From the NCBI GenBank assembly GCA_903830655.1, contig CAIKUQ010000068.1, forward strand, positions 1 to 64,000: a stretch of 64,000 nucleotides of DNA, written 5' to 3'. This DNA is from an uncultured Actinomycetes bacterium. GTDB taxonomy: Bacteria; Actinomycetota; Acidimicrobiia; Acidimicrobiales; RAAP-2. The position numbers and the translations under genes are program-made. Below are positions 35,221-43,595 of the stretch, one piece after another; within the stretch, counting starts at the first letter, position 1; each line of letters starts with the position of its first letter. The notes below the pieces were generated by a model, which saw nothing but the letters and a program-made list of their open reading frames with translations, was not told where the DNA came from and searched no databases.

Positions 35221-35955
35221 TTAGTTTCCCTCACTCTTTGGTAGTTCGGCGGTGGCACCCGAAGCAAGCTGGGCCTTCATCGAGGCGAGTTGGGCGTCGA
35301 TGGCATCCTTCGCTCCAGCCTTATCAAGCTGGGCTTGGATGTCGTCATTCGAAGTCGTGAGATCGGTGAGCGCCCCTGAAGCCAGAAGTTCATCGAGCGC
35401 ACCGGAACGCGCTTGCATGGTGGCCACTTTGTCCTGCGCGCGCTGGAGCGCGGCGCCGGCATCGGCCATGTTGGTTGAGATACCCGAAACGGCTTCGGCC
35501 ACGTGAGCACTCGCTTCAGCCGCGGTATAGCTCGCCTTCATTGTTTCCTTCTTCGTGCGGAAAGCCTCAATTTGTGTTTGCAACTTTGTCGCGGTGTCTT
35601 CGAGCTTGTCCTCTTGCTCGGCGATTGAAGCGTGCTGAGATGAAAGGTCATTCAATTGACCAATGATGGCCTCGCGGCGGGTGAGTGCTTCACGCGCTAG
35701 TTCTTCGTTGCCTTGACCGAGTGCGGCCTTGGCCTGTCCAGCCAACTTGTCACCCTGAGTGGTTAATTGCTCAGCCTGGAGCTCGACACGCTTGCGGGCG
35801 GTGGCCACGTCCGCGAGAGCGCGACGGACCTTAGTTAGGTTGTCGAGTTGCTGTTGGTAGGCCAGGTCAAGGGTCTGGCGAGGGTCTTCCATCTTGTCCA
35901 AGGCTGCGTTGGACTTAGCTTGGAAGAGGTTGGTAATGCGCTTCATGACGCCCAT
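35221..35955 (-). CDS. pspA: PspA/IM30 family phage-shock protein
   Basis: PspA/IM30 proteins coat and repair damaged membranes as ESCRT-III-like polymers. The 244-residue product is almost wholly coiled coil, with MKRITNLFQAKSNAALDKME at the membrane-binding N terminus and the Ala/Gln-rich hairpin helices. The start ATG 35953-35955 is seven bases after AAGGAG. It heads the pspA-htpX-pspAB operon. Confidence 0.93.
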   Translation of the reverse strand: MGVMKRITNLFQAKSNAALDKMEDPRQTLDLAYQQQLDNLTKVRRALADVATARKRVELQAEQLTTQGDKLAGQAKAALGQGNEELAREALTRREAIIGQLNDLSSQHASIAEQEDKLEDTATKLQTQIEAFRTKKETMKASYTAAEASAHVAEAVSGISTNMADAGAALQRAQDKVATMQARSGALDELLASGALTDLTTSNDDIQAQLDKAGAKDAIDAQLASMKAQLASGATAELPKSEGN

Positions 35956-36148
35956 TGGCTATCTCCTTGAATCGTTCGATTACTAGGTTAGAACCCAAGC
36001 GTTCTCTCTGCTACGCGAAATCCTCGCGAGTAGCCCTAGATTCAGTAATTCTTATGGCAATAATAAGGAAATTTCTGAAAAATGGCTGAGTTATGCTTAG
36101 TTGGCGTCGTTTACACGTTTTGGCGCCTTCCCCAACCCCAGGAGTTTT

Positions 36149-36514
36149 ATGTCGGCCGTTGCAGCACTACTCAGTTTGGCGCTGTTCATTGTTTTTGCTG
36201 GATCGGCGATCCAGAAGTTCGTTTTTTCCTCGATAACGGCCTCGGCGGCCGAGCACTTGGGCTTTTCAAAAACTCAATACGTTCGCATTGGGGCTATCGA
36301 ATTAGCGGGTGCGCTCGGACTAATTTCAGGTTTGAGCGCCACCACGGGCCTTTGGGCAATTCTCAATGAAGTGGCTGCGGGTGGTTTAACACTCACCATG
36401 CTTGGTGCGTTCGTCTTTTATCGTCGCGCCGGAGACAAATTTAAGGGCTACGCCGGAGCGTTGATTATTGGCCTGGCCTGCGCCACCGAACTCGTCATAC
36501 GCCTGAGTGCGTAA
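36149..36514 (+). CDS. DoxX-like small integral membrane protein
   Basis: The 121-residue product has about four hydrophobic helices with polar residues placed as in the DoxX family: AGSAIQKFVF, RIGAIELAGALGLISG, LTMLGAFVFYRRAGDK and a final helix. ATG 36149 follows AGGAGTTTT; in-frame codons upstream at 36101 are less likely. DoxX-like proteins are implicated in oxidative-stress membrane complexes in mycobacteria; here function is inferred weakly. Confidence 0.72.
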   Translation: MSAVAALLSLALFIVFAGSAIQKFVFSSITASAAEHLGFSKTQYVRIGAIELAGALGLISGLSATTGLWAILNEVAAGGLTLTMLGAFVFYRRAGDKFKGYAGALIIGLACATELVIRLSA

Positions 36515-37108
36515 TTAGCGAGGCAACCGGGTGTGCTTGAACTCATTAAGCGCACTCTGAGTACTCATCAAGGCAACGAGCGACTGTAGTAATTCGGCAG
36601 ATTTCTCGGGTGATTCTGGTTCATCCATGTAGCGGACGAAGGTCGCGTCGCCATTAACAACAAAGGTCGGCACTCCGAATGCTTCGTAGCTAGTGAACTC
36701 GGTGAAGGTCTTGCCGATTACCTCGTGAGGTCGGCGAGTAGCCACATCGGCCTTCACCATTTCACTATCTACGCCCAGGGGAGCAAGGATCGGCTCAATC
36801 TGCTCCCACGAGACCAGGCGAATACCCTGTTCGTGGCGGGCGCGAAAGAGTGCTTCGTGAACGTTGAGAAAAAGCTCGGGTTGCTGGTCTCGAATAGAGG
36901 TCGAGATGGCGAGGGAGAGAAGTTCCGCATCCTTGGATTCGTCGTTCCAAACATCAGGTGCGCCTTCGCCACGGTAGTTCTGGCTCATTGTCCAGGGTGA
37001 GAACTCAATTTCCAACTCCGCGCCACCTTTCAGAGCGCTGACGGCATGAAGATGAATGTTTTTTGCGAACGGGCATCGATAATCGTAGGAGAGCTTGAAA
37101 GAATTCAT
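36515..37108 (-). CDS. DsbA-family thioredoxin-fold protein (single-cysteine CPFA site)
   Basis: The 197-residue protein has the DsbA/FrnE-like layout: an N-terminal strand, the active-site region DYRCPFAKNIH, a helical insertion, then the cis-Pro loop FGVPTFVVNG. The normal CPxC is CPFA, so only one Cys remains and disulphide oxidation is unlikely. Glutathione- or mycothiol-dependent isomerase-type activity is possible. There is no signal peptide, so it is cytoplasmic. It has a leaderless box upstream. Confidence 0.8.
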   Translation of the reverse strand: MNSFKLSYDYRCPFAKNIHLHAVSALKGGAELEIEFSPWTMSQNYRGEGAPDVWNDESKDAELLSLAISTSIRDQQPELFLNVHEALFRARHEQGIRLVSWEQIEPILAPLGVDSEMVKADVATRRPHEVIGKTFTEFTSYEAFGVPTFVVNGDATFVRYMDEPESPEKSAELLQSLVALMSTQSALNEFKHTRLPR

Positions 37109-37114
37109 CCAACC

Positions 37115-37120
37115 AGCCTA
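37115..37120 (-). promoter_or_regulatory. Leaderless -10 box for the DsbA-like gene
   Basis: On the minus strand TAGGCT is followed by six bases and ATG at 37108. It is the same hexamer and spacing as at recG and the MpaB gene. Confidence 0.5.
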
Positions 37121-37123
37121 GGA

Positions 37124-37957
37124 CTAGATTGCGACCGCGACGCCACTGTCGATGCACTCTTGGGTGTAGGGGCACCAGCGACACGCAGACCGCGAGGGAC
37201 GTGCGGGAAATTCACCCTCGGTGTAGAAGCGATTGATGAGGCGCCAGGCAGCAGAGGCGCGACCAATTTGCTGGTCGACCTCTTTGCCCGAAACTAGCTT
37301 CTCGTCAGATTGCCCCGCTTCGACGTAGATGAGCCTTAGTTTGGTGGGGCGAACTTTATGAGTCTCTTTGAAGAGAGCTGCGTAGATCTCCATGTTTTCG
37401 AAGCGCTTTTCGAAGTAGTCACCGCGCGGGAACTTGCCCGTTTTGTAATCAACAATGGTTAAAGATCCATCCTCTTCTTCATCAAGGCGATCGAGGATGC
37501 CATACAAGGGCGTCTCGGCGATGGTGGCCTTCATCGTGAATTCGGCCTGGCGCTTATTTACCTTCGCGGGCTCTTCGAGCCTGAAGTAGCCGTGCAGTGA
37601 TTTGTCGATGTCGGTATTCAAGACTCCATCGAGGGCGTCGTCAAAACCGATATCGGCCTTGGCCTCACTGGTGAGCTCCGCCGCCTTCGCCTCATTAATG
37701 AAGGACTTGGCGGCCTCGAGGGTGCGAGCTTCACCCTCTAAGCCAAAGAGTTTGTCGAGGATGATGTGGACAATGCGTCCTTTAACCAGGGGGTAGCTTG
37801 ACTTGCTCGGAAGTCGATCAATCGCTCCATATTGGTACTTGCGGTAACAGATTGTGAAGTCGTTGAGTTTGGAGGGCGAGAGGTATGCGGGTAGTGAATT
37901 ATCGAAGGGCATCCATCCAATGTAGAGGTGGGGTGTGAGGTTTGGCGAGATGCTCAT
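37124..37957 (-). CDS. PD-(D/E)XK nuclease of the Cas4/RecB family with Fe-S cysteines
   Basis: The product is ~277 residues from ATG 37955-37957, which overlaps the MFS stop in an ATGA. Nuclease motifs are present: LSPSKLNDFTICYRKYQY at the N terminus, then KGRIVHIILDKLF. ILDRLDEEEDGSLTIVDYKTGK gives the D...D-Y-K-T core (its last ~20 residues carry the active site). A C-terminal CRWCPYTQEC plus the upstream Cys (FTIC) make a four-Cys iron-sulphur set as in Cas4/AddB. No cas genes or CRISPR are near. It is probably a DNA-repair exonuclease. Coupling to an MFS gene is odd. Confidence 0.85.
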   Translation of the reverse strand: MSISPNLTPHLYIGWMPFDNSLPAYLSPSKLNDFTICYRKYQYGAIDRLPSKSSYPLVKGRIVHIILDKLFGLEGEARTLEAAKSFINEAKAAELTSEAKADIGFDDALDGVLNTDIDKSLHGYFRLEEPAKVNKRQAEFTMKATIAETPLYGILDRLDEEEDGSLTIVDYKTGKFPRGDYFEKRFENMEIYAALFKETHKVRPTKLRLIYVEAGQSDEKLVSGKEVDQQIGRASAAWRLINRFYTEGEFPARPSRSACRWCPYTQECIDSGVAVAI

Positions 37958-39180
37958 CGAGATGCATCGACGCTGTTGACCTTGCGTGAAAAGAGGAGCA
38001 AAACAGTTGGTATCGAACAGATGACTGGGGACCATAACAAATAGTTCCGCGTTCCGAAGTGGCTCGCCAGAGTCCCGGCAATGACTAAACCCAACGGAGT
38101 GAGGCCGAGTGAGACAAACCAGTCAACGGAACTCGCTCGACCCAGCAGATCGCGTGGCACTTCGCTCTGCATTAGCGATTCCCAAATTACGTTGCCGTAC
38201 ATCAAAGTCGGGGCGGTCAAGGCGACCGAAAGCAAGAGGAGCCAGTACGAGTGGGCGTAGGCCACAATTAGGATTCCGAATGACGCAATAAGCCAGGACG
38301 AAACCATTACGCGAATTCTCTTGCGTGGCGCCTTCATGCTGGCACTCAGTAGGGCGGCTACTGCCGAAATCAAGCCATAACCGCCGAAGATAAATCCAAT
38401 CGTCGCCCTGGGCAGTCGCATGTCTTGGCGCATCAGCGATGTCATCAAGACAGTGGAGGTCGAAAAGACGAGACCATTCGACAAACTGACTGCAGACAGA
38501 GTGGCCCACATCCAAGTGGTTCGCCGAACGTAGGTCGCACCCTCTTTGAGATCGCCGAGAACGCTCTTTTTCTCGAGCCGACTTGGCGCGGGAGTTGAAC
38601 GCATGAGGGCCAAGGCACCCGCGCTTACGACAAAGGTGGCTGAGTCAATTCCAATGGCGAGTGGGATTGAGTGAGCGCTCAGTAGCCCACCCATGGCGGG
38701 GCCGACCATACCCCCAAATACCTGACTCGCCAAGGGACGAACACCATTCATTGCCTGAAGGTGCTCGGCATCGACGAGCTCGGGAATGAAGGCGGTCATA
38801 GCGGGCATAAAGAGTGCGTCAAAGAACCCAAAAATGAATGCTCCAAGTAACAAGAGTGTGAAGTTGAGGTGGTGGGTTACCAGCAAGATGGCCATTGCCG
38901 CGGTGACGATTGCTCGAATGCCATCAGAAAGGAGCAGAAGGGTGCGGCGAGAATATCTGTCGACAACAATCCCACCGAACAGGATGAAAATAACCAGTGG
39001 AATCATCCGAAATGCCGCGAAGAGTCCCAAGGCGCCCACCGAGTGCTTGAGGTCGAGCACCAAAAAGGTCAATGCAATAGTGGATACGCCATTACCGAAT
39101 GAGGAGATCGCTTGCCCGCTGAGCAAAAGCCGGGCTTCACGGTTTTTGAGGACGCGCAACAGCGGCCACGAGCGCTTCAT
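37954..39180 (-). CDS. MFS exporter (MFS_3/enterobactin-exporter-like)
   Basis: The 408-residue, 12-helix transporter has the N-terminal LLLSGQAISSFGNGVSTIAL helix and the motif-A-like FGGIVVDRYSRRTLLLLSDG. A second half starts near SALMSS-like loops (MRSTPAPSRLEKKSVLGDL). It resembles efflux proteins of the MFS_3 family; the substrate is unknown. It overlaps the downstream nuclease by ATGA, so both are made from one message. Confidence 0.85.
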   Translation of the reverse strand: MKRSWPLLRVLKNREARLLLSGQAISSFGNGVSTIALTFLVLDLKHSVGALGLFAAFRMIPLVIFILFGGIVVDRYSRRTLLLLSDGIRAIVTAAMAILLVTHHLNFTLLLLGAFIFGFFDALFMPAMTAFIPELVDAEHLQAMNGVRPLASQVFGGMVGPAMGGLLSAHSIPLAIGIDSATFVVSAGALALMRSTPAPSRLEKKSVLGDLKEGATYVRRTTWMWATLSAVSLSNGLVFSTSTVLMTSLMRQDMRLPRATIGFIFGGYGLISAVAALLSASMKAPRKRIRVMVSSWLIASFGILIVAYAHSYWLLLLSVALTAPTLMYGNVIWESLMQSEVPRDLLGRASSVDWFVSLGLTPLGLVIAGTLASHFGTRNYLLWSPVICSIPTVLLLFSRKVNSVDASR

Positions 39181-39253
39181 GAGGGAAAACGCTACTCCTT
39201 TGCGCTAACACCCATAGGCTGTTTTACAAGGGGGATTGCTACTGCGAGAACAT

Positions 39254-39952
39254 ATGACCAACCCTTCACCCGAAAACAAGCCGAACTCCCAAGAGAGTGA
39301 AATGACCGACCTGCGGGTCGATCCCATGGAATTTGAAGTTAACTATCGCACCGACCCCGTTTCGGGGAATCGAACAGCGACCAGCGCCTACGACACCATG
39401 CAACTCGCGGCATTATCAGATCCGATAACCGTAACCGTTGCTCGCACCGCTACGGTCGGTCACGAAGCCGAGTTAGCCAAGGGCTTGGAGTCACTCGCTG
39501 AGTTGGCAAAGAAGGCCCCAGGTTGCTTAGGGGCGGGAGTCTTTGCCCCCGGAACCAGTGTTGGTCCCTACCAATTAGTGGTTCGATTTGAGAACGCCGG
39601 CTACTTGCGCGAGTGGGAAGACTCGCCGCAACGCAACGAGGTCCTCGAAGCAATCGATCACGCCATTGACATCATCGCAGTGGCAGCCACCGCGTCGCCC
39701 GACGCATTCTTCGAAGCGCAAGCTTCGCATGAACCTGAGCGACCCATTCACCAAATTATTTCTGACACTATGTGGTTCTTGCCCATTTCACTAGCGATAG
39801 TTCTTATCCTGATTCCGATAGTGCACAATGTGCCTCTGGTCCCGCGGTTACTTATCACCGGTCTGAGTGCGTCAATCGCTTCGTTCATCGGGGTACGACC
39901 ACTGAGAAACGCATGGCGGCGTCACCGGGCGAAGAAAAACCCATTGGGCTAG
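39254..39952 (+). CDS. ABM-domain (antibiotic biosynthesis monooxygenase-like) membrane protein
   Basis: The ~232-residue product carries a dimeric alpha-beta barrel ABM domain at residues ~55-140 (ITVTVARTATVGHEAELAKG, CLGAGVFAP, VVRFENAGYLREWEDS). Two membrane helices follow (WFLPISLAIVLILIPIV, and a shorter one), then a basic tail RRHRAKKNP. Membrane-attached ABM proteins of this layout are common and uncharacterised. Start ATG 39254 is preferred; a TTG at 39236 is possible. Confidence 0.78.
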   Translation: MTNPSPENKPNSQESEMTDLRVDPMEFEVNYRTDPVSGNRTATSAYDTMQLAALSDPITVTVARTATVGHEAELAKGLESLAELAKKAPGCLGAGVFAPGTSVGPYQLVVRFENAGYLREWEDSPQRNEVLEAIDHAIDIIAVAATASPDAFFEAQASHEPERPIHQIISDTMWFLPISLAIVLILIPIVHNVPLVPRLLITGLSASIASFIGVRPLRNAWRRHRAKKNPLG

Positions 39953-40007
39953 GTCCGAGAAGTTCGGAGCCAACAATCCACCAGCTGGCCGGAGTGCGCG
40001 ATCGGAG

Positions 40008-40078
<71 letters not shown>

Positions 40079-40115
40079 AGTAAAACTGCAGAGTAGTCAT
40101 TCTAGAGCAGGGAAC

Positions 40116-40121
40116 TAGCGT
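40116..40121 (+). promoter_or_regulatory. Leaderless -10 box before truncated haemoglobin
   Basis: TAGCGT, six bases, then GTG 40128. It is the same hexamer and spacing as at smc. Confidence 0.5.
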
Positions 40122-40127
40122 GGGTGC

Positions 40128-40502
40128 GTGGAACAAACCATGTACGAAGCCCTTGGCGGAGAACCCTTTTTTACGGACCTCGTTGAAGGGTTTTACCTAG
40201 GCGTGGAAAAAGACGAAATTCTTCGCCCCATGTACCCCGAAGATCTGACCGACGCCAAGCGCCACCTCATTCTCTTTCTCGTCCAATATTGGGGCGGACC
40301 CCGAACCTATTTAGAGGAGCGGGGTCACCCACGATTGCGTATGCGACACGCCCCTTTCACGATCAACAAGCGAGCCCGCGAAGCATGGCTGAGCGCCATG
40401 ATGCATTCGCTCAACGAACTCAAGGCGCGAATGACGGATGAACAGTTCACCGAATTCGCAGAATACTTCGCGATGTCAGCGATGCAGCTGCGCAACGCGT
40501 AG
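40128..40502 (+). CDS. glbO: Group II truncated haemoglobin (GlbO-like)
   Basis: The 124-residue globin of the 2-on-2 type has TMYEALGGEPFFTDLVEGFY (helix B/E start), LILFLVQYWGGPRTYLEERG, and the proximal-His region HPRLRMRHAPF, the trHbO hallmark. It binds O2 and is linked to respiration or peroxide defence in mycobacteria. GTG 40128 is set by the leaderless box. A terminator hairpin follows. Confidence 0.93.
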   Translation: MEQTMYEALGGEPFFTDLVEGFYLGVEKDEILRPMYPEDLTDAKRHLILFLVQYWGGPRTYLEERGHPRLRMRHAPFTINKRAREAWLSAMMHSLNELKARMTDEQFTEFAEYFAMSAMQLRNA

Positions 40503-40508
40503 TTCCGA

Positions 40509-40528
40509 TTGCCCCACCTACGGGGCAA
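40509..40528 (+). terminator. Hairpin after glbO
   Basis: TTGCCCC-ACCTAC-GGGGCAA is a perfect 7-bp stem, followed by AAATTCTTT. It lies seven bases after the stop; a weak T run is present. Confidence 0.6.
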
Positions 40529-40536
40529 AAATTCTT

Positions 40537-40542
40537 TACGCT
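40537..40542 (+). promoter_or_regulatory. Leaderless -10 box before PH-domain membrane protein
   Basis: TACGCT, six bases, then ATG 40549, just after the glbO terminator. It decides the start over in-frame codons inside glbO. Confidence 0.5.
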
Positions 40543-40548
40543 AGATGT

Positions 40549-41118
40549 ATGCGTACCAACGACTGGCAAGAGGACGAGATGCTCATAGTCTCGGTGAGTC
40601 CAATTCCCTTCGGCCTCGTTGGCCCGGTGCTGAGTTTCGCCGCGATAGCGAGTCTGCTCGTCGCCGGCTATCAGTCGGTTGGGTTTATTCGCCAGCACGT
40701 GCTCCCAATTGGCCTCATCGTCCTCGGGCCCACGTTGCTACTGGTCGCCACACGGACATGGCGCTGGCGTTCACACAGGGTGCTTGTGACCAGTCATCGG
40801 GTGCAAATTCTGTCCGGCACCATTAAACGCCACCGAGATTCTGTTTATTTTGAATACCTGGTGGGAGTCCACACCCAAAAGCGAGTGCGTGACCGACTCG
40901 CTCGTCGAGGGGGCGTCACGCTCGAAACTCACCAAGGGCCGGTTCACTTGGGCCATTTCCGACACCCTGACTCGCTAGTCAGGGTCATTCAACATCAACG
41001 CGACGCGTACTCGAGGGATTCAATTCCACTCGATACCACCTTTGACTTTGAAATGCCGACCCCTTTCACACCTCGGGTGGTGCGCCGACGGTCGCACCGA
41101 CAAGGTGACCATGAGTAG
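40549..41118 (+). CDS. Membrane protein with a bacterial PH-like (DUF304) domain
   Basis: The ~189-residue product has two N-terminal membrane helices (PIPFGLVGPVLSFAAIASLLV, then VLPIGLIVLGPTLLLVA; each about 17-21 residues). A soluble PH-like domain follows: WRSHRVLVTSHRVQILSG, SVYFEYLVGVHTQKRVRDR, TLETHQGPVHLGHFRHP. This matches YdbS/YdbT-type bPH proteins, which are of unknown function. The last eight bases overlap the next gene. Confidence 0.75.
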   Translation: MRTNDWQEDEMLIVSVSPIPFGLVGPVLSFAAIASLLVAGYQSVGFIRQHVLPIGLIVLGPTLLLVATRTWRWRSHRVLVTSHRVQILSGTIKRHRDSVYFEYLVGVHTQKRVRDRLARRGGVTLETHQGPVHLGHFRHPDSLVRVIQHQRDAYSRDSIPLDTTFDFEMPTPFTPRVVRRRSHRQGDHE

Positions 41119-41500
41119 CGCTGGCACGCCCCGGAGTTTTGATGCGCCCCGACCGCGACGAATCCCCGCCTTCGTTGAAGGTGTAGATGATGCGGGGCTA
41201 GCGCTCACTCGCACGATTACCAGCCCAACTCTGATTGTCGTCGTGAAGGACAATTGCGGTGGGTGTAGCGAATTTGTCGCCAATCAAGCGATCATTCCCG
41301 TCACCGTGCTGCTCGTAACCGAATCCGCAGATGCCAGCCAAAAGTATGGGGCCCTCCTGGCTCCAGCGTTCATTGCCGCCATTGATGCGCGTTTCGCGCC
41401 GGTCTATGTCCTCGTGGCGGGAGAGCCCCTAGGGGTCGCCACCGAAGGCACCGTATTTAGTGCCGAGCAAGTGTTGACGGAGATTTCGCCCTTCCTGTAA
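41111..41500 (+). CDS. Thioredoxin-like protein with CGGC motif
   Basis: A ~129-residue soluble protein. LIVVVKDNCGGCSEFVANQ is a strand followed by a CxxC redox site at a helix start, as in thioredoxins. Alternating strands follow (VTVLLVTES, PVYVLVAGEP). No classical cis-Pro loop is evident, so it is a divergent member. It overlaps the PH-protein stop by eight bases and lies upstream of a four-Cys mini-protein. Confidence 0.6.
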   Translation: MSSAGTPRSFDAPRPRRIPAFVEGVDDAGLALTRTITSPTLIVVVKDNCGGCSEFVANQAIIPVTVLLVTESADASQKYGALLAPAFIAAIDARFAPVYVLVAGEPLGVATEGTVFSAEQVLTEISPFL

Positions 41501-41550
41501 TTCTGATGTAACACCCCCTTGTAAGGGTTGAAGCAGAAGAAAGGAATTAC

Positions 41551-41760
41551 ATGCGACATGAAATTGAAGTATCGATTAGCTGTTCTGAGTGCGTGCGTCG
41601 CGATACTCCTGATTGCCAGGGCTGCTTGGTGAGTTTTGTTTTGGGTGGTGCACCTGATTCATTGGAACTCACCGCCAGCGAAGCCGCGGTTGTCGAACTG
41701 TTGACTAGAGAACAGATGATTCCGCGCCTGCGCTTTGAACCCGTTATTTCCGAGGGCTAA
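41551..41760 (+). CDS. Small CxxC-CxxC protein, unknown
   Basis: The 69-residue product carries CSEC at residues 11-14 and CQGC at 22-25 (CxxC-x7-CxxC), probably a small metal-binding knuckle. An acidic helical tail follows. AAAGGA precedes ATG 41551. It lies immediately before the PimB-like gene but is separated from it by a leaderless promoter box. Family not recognised. Confidence 0.65.
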   Translation: MRHEIEVSISCSECVRRDTPDCQGCLVSFVLGGAPDSLELTASEAAVVELLTREQMIPRLRFEPVISEG

Positions 41761-41771
41761 TCGCCCTCGAT

Positions 41772-41777
41772 TAGATT
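41772..41777 (+). promoter_or_regulatory. Leaderless -10 box before pimB-like gene
   Basis: TAGATT, seven bases, then GTG 41785, favouring that start over TTG 41776. Confidence 0.4.
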
Positions 41778-41784
41778 GGTGGGC

Positions 41785-42930
41785 GTGGCTCGGCATCTTC
41801 TAATCACTAATGATTATCTGCCGAAGACCGGTGGCATTCAGGTCTACTTGCACGAATTGTGGCGTCGACTCGAACGAGGTCAGGCCGTGGTCTTAACCGC
41901 CACATCGGACTCGGGCGCTCGCGAATTCGACCGTCACTCTGATGTGGTGATCGAGAGAATCCCGCAAAAGACGCTCTTCTTGCCAACTCGTAAAGTGCGA
42001 AAATTCATCGAGACCGCGATTGCTACACACGACCCTGACTTTGTGTTGTTCGATCCCGCTTGGCCCCTCGGCCTTATTGGCCCCCGATTATCTCGACCGT
42101 ACGGTGTCATTTTGCACGGTGCCGAAGTCGCAATTCCCGGTCGCCTTCCGTTTGTTTCATCAACTCTCAAGTACGTGCTGCGAAACGCCGTAGTGGCCGT
42201 ATGCGCCGGCTCCTACCCCGAAGCAGAGGCGCGCCGGAATGCTGGCGCACTGATGCCCCCTGTTGTCCAGGTACCTCCCGGGGTGGACATTGCACGCTTC
42301 ATTCCGCTTTCTCCGAGTGAGCGACAAAGTGTTCGACAAGAAATGGGAATTTCCGATACTGCCCTGATCGTGGCCTCCTATTCACGGCTTGTTCCTCGCA
42401 AGGGCATGGATATCCTGATTAAAGCAAGCGCCACACTCAAGGAGGAATTCCCTGATTTAACCGTCATGATTGGGGGCACCGGAAGAGATGGCCAGAGGTT
42501 GCGCAAGCTAGCGCGCAGACTGCATGCACCGGTCACCTTCTTAGGACGAGTCAGCGATGAGCAACTCCCCAAATGGCTTGGTTCCAGTGATCTCTTCGTG
42601 ATGGACTGTCGTAGCCGATGGTTCAGACTTGAACAAGAAGGCTTTGGCATGGTCTTTGGCGAAGCGGGTGCTGCGGGCATTCCACAAATTGCTGGTCGTT
42701 CGGGGGGTTCGCACGAAGCAGTTCGCCACGGCGAAACAGGCTTAGTTGTTGATGAGCCAAAGTCGGTCACCGCTCTAGTTGTGGCGATGCGTGAACTGCT
42801 CGCTGACCCGAGACGGCGTGCACTGATGGCTACTCAATCCAGGCGAGTGGCCGAAGATGTGTACAACTGGGACAAGTTAGCGAGAGGCCTCGCTGCGGGG
42901 CTCAAACCATTTGCCGGTGCCGAGGAATGA
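41785..42930 (+). CDS. pimB: GT4 glycosyltransferase, PimB'-like mannosyltransferase
   Basis: The ~381-residue GT-B fold enzyme has ITNDYLPKTGGIQVYLHEL (acceptor-binding N terminus), PPGVDIARF, SRLVPRKGMDILIKA, and the donor-site DCRSRWFRLEQEGFGMVFGEA. The last resembles the CR.R...EG.GIV..EA motif of actinobacterial PimB', which adds the second mannose to phosphatidylinositol mannoside using GDP-mannose. The specific substrate is inferred. It overlaps the LLM gene by ATGA, and GT-C mannosyltransferases lie 2-6 kb downstream. Confidence 0.8.
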   Translation: MARHLLITNDYLPKTGGIQVYLHELWRRLERGQAVVLTATSDSGAREFDRHSDVVIERIPQKTLFLPTRKVRKFIETAIATHDPDFVLFDPAWPLGLIGPRLSRPYGVILHGAEVAIPGRLPFVSSTLKYVLRNAVVAVCAGSYPEAEARRNAGALMPPVVQVPPGVDIARFIPLSPSERQSVRQEMGISDTALIVASYSRLVPRKGMDILIKASATLKEEFPDLTVMIGGTGRDGQRLRKLARRLHAPVTFLGRVSDEQLPKWLGSSDLFVMDCRSRWFRLEQEGFGMVFGEAGAAGIPQIAGRSGGSHEAVRHGETGLVVDEPKSVTALVVAMRELLADPRRRALMATQSRRVAEDVYNWDKLARGLAAGLKPFAGAEE

Positions 42931-43595
42931 AACTCGGCGTAGTTCTACCAACTTTTAGTACGGACCCTACGGCGGCTTTTGGTATTGCCGCCCAGGCCGC
43001 TAAAGCGGGCATTGATGGAGTATTCGCCTACGACCACATTTGGCCCATGGGTTCACCAGGCCGACCGGCCCTTGCTCCCTTTCCCGTACTCGCGGCTGTG
43101 GCGACCAGATTCCCCAATTTGATTGTGGCCCCGCTAGTGGCGCGAGTGACGTTGGCCGAGCCCGAGCGCATCGCACAGCGTTTCGCGACTTTAGAGAAAA
43201 TTGCTCCTGGTCGAGTAATTGCGGCCCTAGGGACTGGAGATTCCCTAAGTCGTGACGAAGAGGTCGCCCTGGGATTGCCGGTTGCTGGGGCCACCGAGCG
43301 TCGCGAACGACTCCGCCGGGTGATTGAGTTACTCCCCGAACACATGGAGAAATGGTGTGGCGGTGGCGGAGCGGAGACCAATCAGATCGCGCGGGAATTT
43401 GGAATGGCTCTCAACTTATGGGACTCAACATCTACCGAACTCACGGTCGCGGCACTCGATGGACCCGTTTGTTGGGCTGGTCCGAGGCCCGGAAATATGG
43501 CCGAGGCCCTGCGTTCTTACGAAGAAGCTGGCGCCACGTGGGCCGTAGTCGCGGGGACGGTAAATCTTGAGGTACTAGCGAGCCTTAGGGGATAG
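42927..43595 (+). CDS. LLM-class (luciferase-like, probably F420-dependent) oxidoreductase
   Basis: A 222-residue TIM-barrel-like protein: KLGVVLPTFSTDPTAAFGIA, GIDGVFAYDHIWPMG, APLVARVTLAEPERIAQRFAT and ALGTGDSLSRDEE are typical of LLM enzymes. It is shorter than the ~300-residue norm, missing C-terminal strands. Cofactor F420 or FMN cannot be separated. It is coupled to the GT4 gene by ATGA; its end overlaps the convergent pentapeptide gene by 11 bases. Confidence 0.8.
   Translation: MKLGVVLPTFSTDPTAAFGIAAQAAKAGIDGVFAYDHIWPMGSPGRPALAPFPVLAAVATRFPNLIVAPLVARVTLAEPERIAQRFATLEKIAPGRVIAALGTGDSLSRDEEVALGLPVAGATERRERLRRVIELLPEHMEKWCGGGGAETNQIAREFGMALNLWDSTSTELTVAALDGPVCWAGPRPGNMAEALRSYEEAGATWAVVAGTVNLEVLASLRG

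Noticed and set aside
37124-37957. Cas4 of a CRISPR-Cas locus
   Set aside because: No repeat array and no other cas gene within the window; a stand-alone RecB-family nuclease is more likely.
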